From positions 4,980,696 to 5,044,695 of the forward strand of contig CM067062.1 in assembly GCA_033980235.1 (NCBI GenBank): 64,000 bases of DNA. Reading direction: 5' to 3'. Made by a program: the position numbers and the translations under genes. This stretch comes from Diadema setosum (taxonomy: Eukaryota; Echinodermata; Echinoidea; Diadematoida; Diadematidae). The notes beneath the pieces are model-generated. The model worked only from the letters and a program-made list of their open reading frames with translations. It was not told the DNA's origin and searched no databases. Of this stretch, positions 63,953 to 64,000 are shown piece by piece (the stretch's first letter is position 1; each line of letters begins with the position of its first letter).

Positions 63953-64000
63953 CGTCAGTATTCTCACAAAAATGCTCACTGATGTATAATTAGCGGGTCA

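Overview
The window looks like non-coding nuclear DNA from a marine invertebrate deuterostome, most likely an echinoderm and plausibly a sea urchin. The evidence is indirect: very long (CA)n, (TA)n and (GA)n microsatellites, many small foldback/MITE elements with TTAA or CAGG ends, tRNA-like SINE heads, tails of CR1/L2-like LINEs, and foldback arrays of the GAACCTTCGGAATAAC phrase that I associate with sea urchin genomes. Nothing is organised like a bacterial, viral or organellar region: there are no operons, no compact genes, and no open reading frame longer than chance predicts for this length and composition.

One coding exon can be supported. It lies on the minus strand at 16630-16785 and encodes the first part of the amino-terminal domain of a kainate-type ionotropic glutamate receptor. 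It has a good acceptor, a GTAAGA donor and phase-1 introns on both sides. The rest of the gene was not found, so its introns probably span much of the window or run beyond it. A second minus-strand candidate exon (60942-61100) has plausible splice sites and matching phases but no recognisable family.

The remainder is intron or intergenic DNA with repeats. 0-3.9 kb: microsatellites, a TTAA-flanked repeat and a CAGG-terminus transposon with an internal tandem array, followed by a reversed tRNA-like SINE. 5.9 kb: a clear tRNA-derived SINE. 8.5-10.1 kb: an inverted second copy of the TTAA repeat, then a decayed LINE 3' end. 15.3-16.3 kb: three foldback elements side by side, ending about 300 bp from the receptor exon. 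19-22.4 kb: a diverged tandem duplication and the TTCGGAATAACGAACC foldback array. 24.3 kb: a second LINE tail. 25.9-33 kb: long TA and TA/GT tracts. 37.4 kb: another short-phrase foldback array. 39-41.8 kb: a microsatellite-poor stretch with promoter-, donor- and poly(A)-like signals, possibly an LTR or a transcript. 45-64 kb: several compact MITEs (45.0, 51.5, 53.8, 61.8 kb), an extreme GGA tract and more microsatellites.

No RNA genes, CRISPR arrays or multi-gene systems were found. The points of most interest are the receptor exon and the repeat biology: two elements with matching CAGG ends and perfect 5-bp target duplications, a TTAA-flanked palindromic MITE group, and a foldback that can form a three-way junction.
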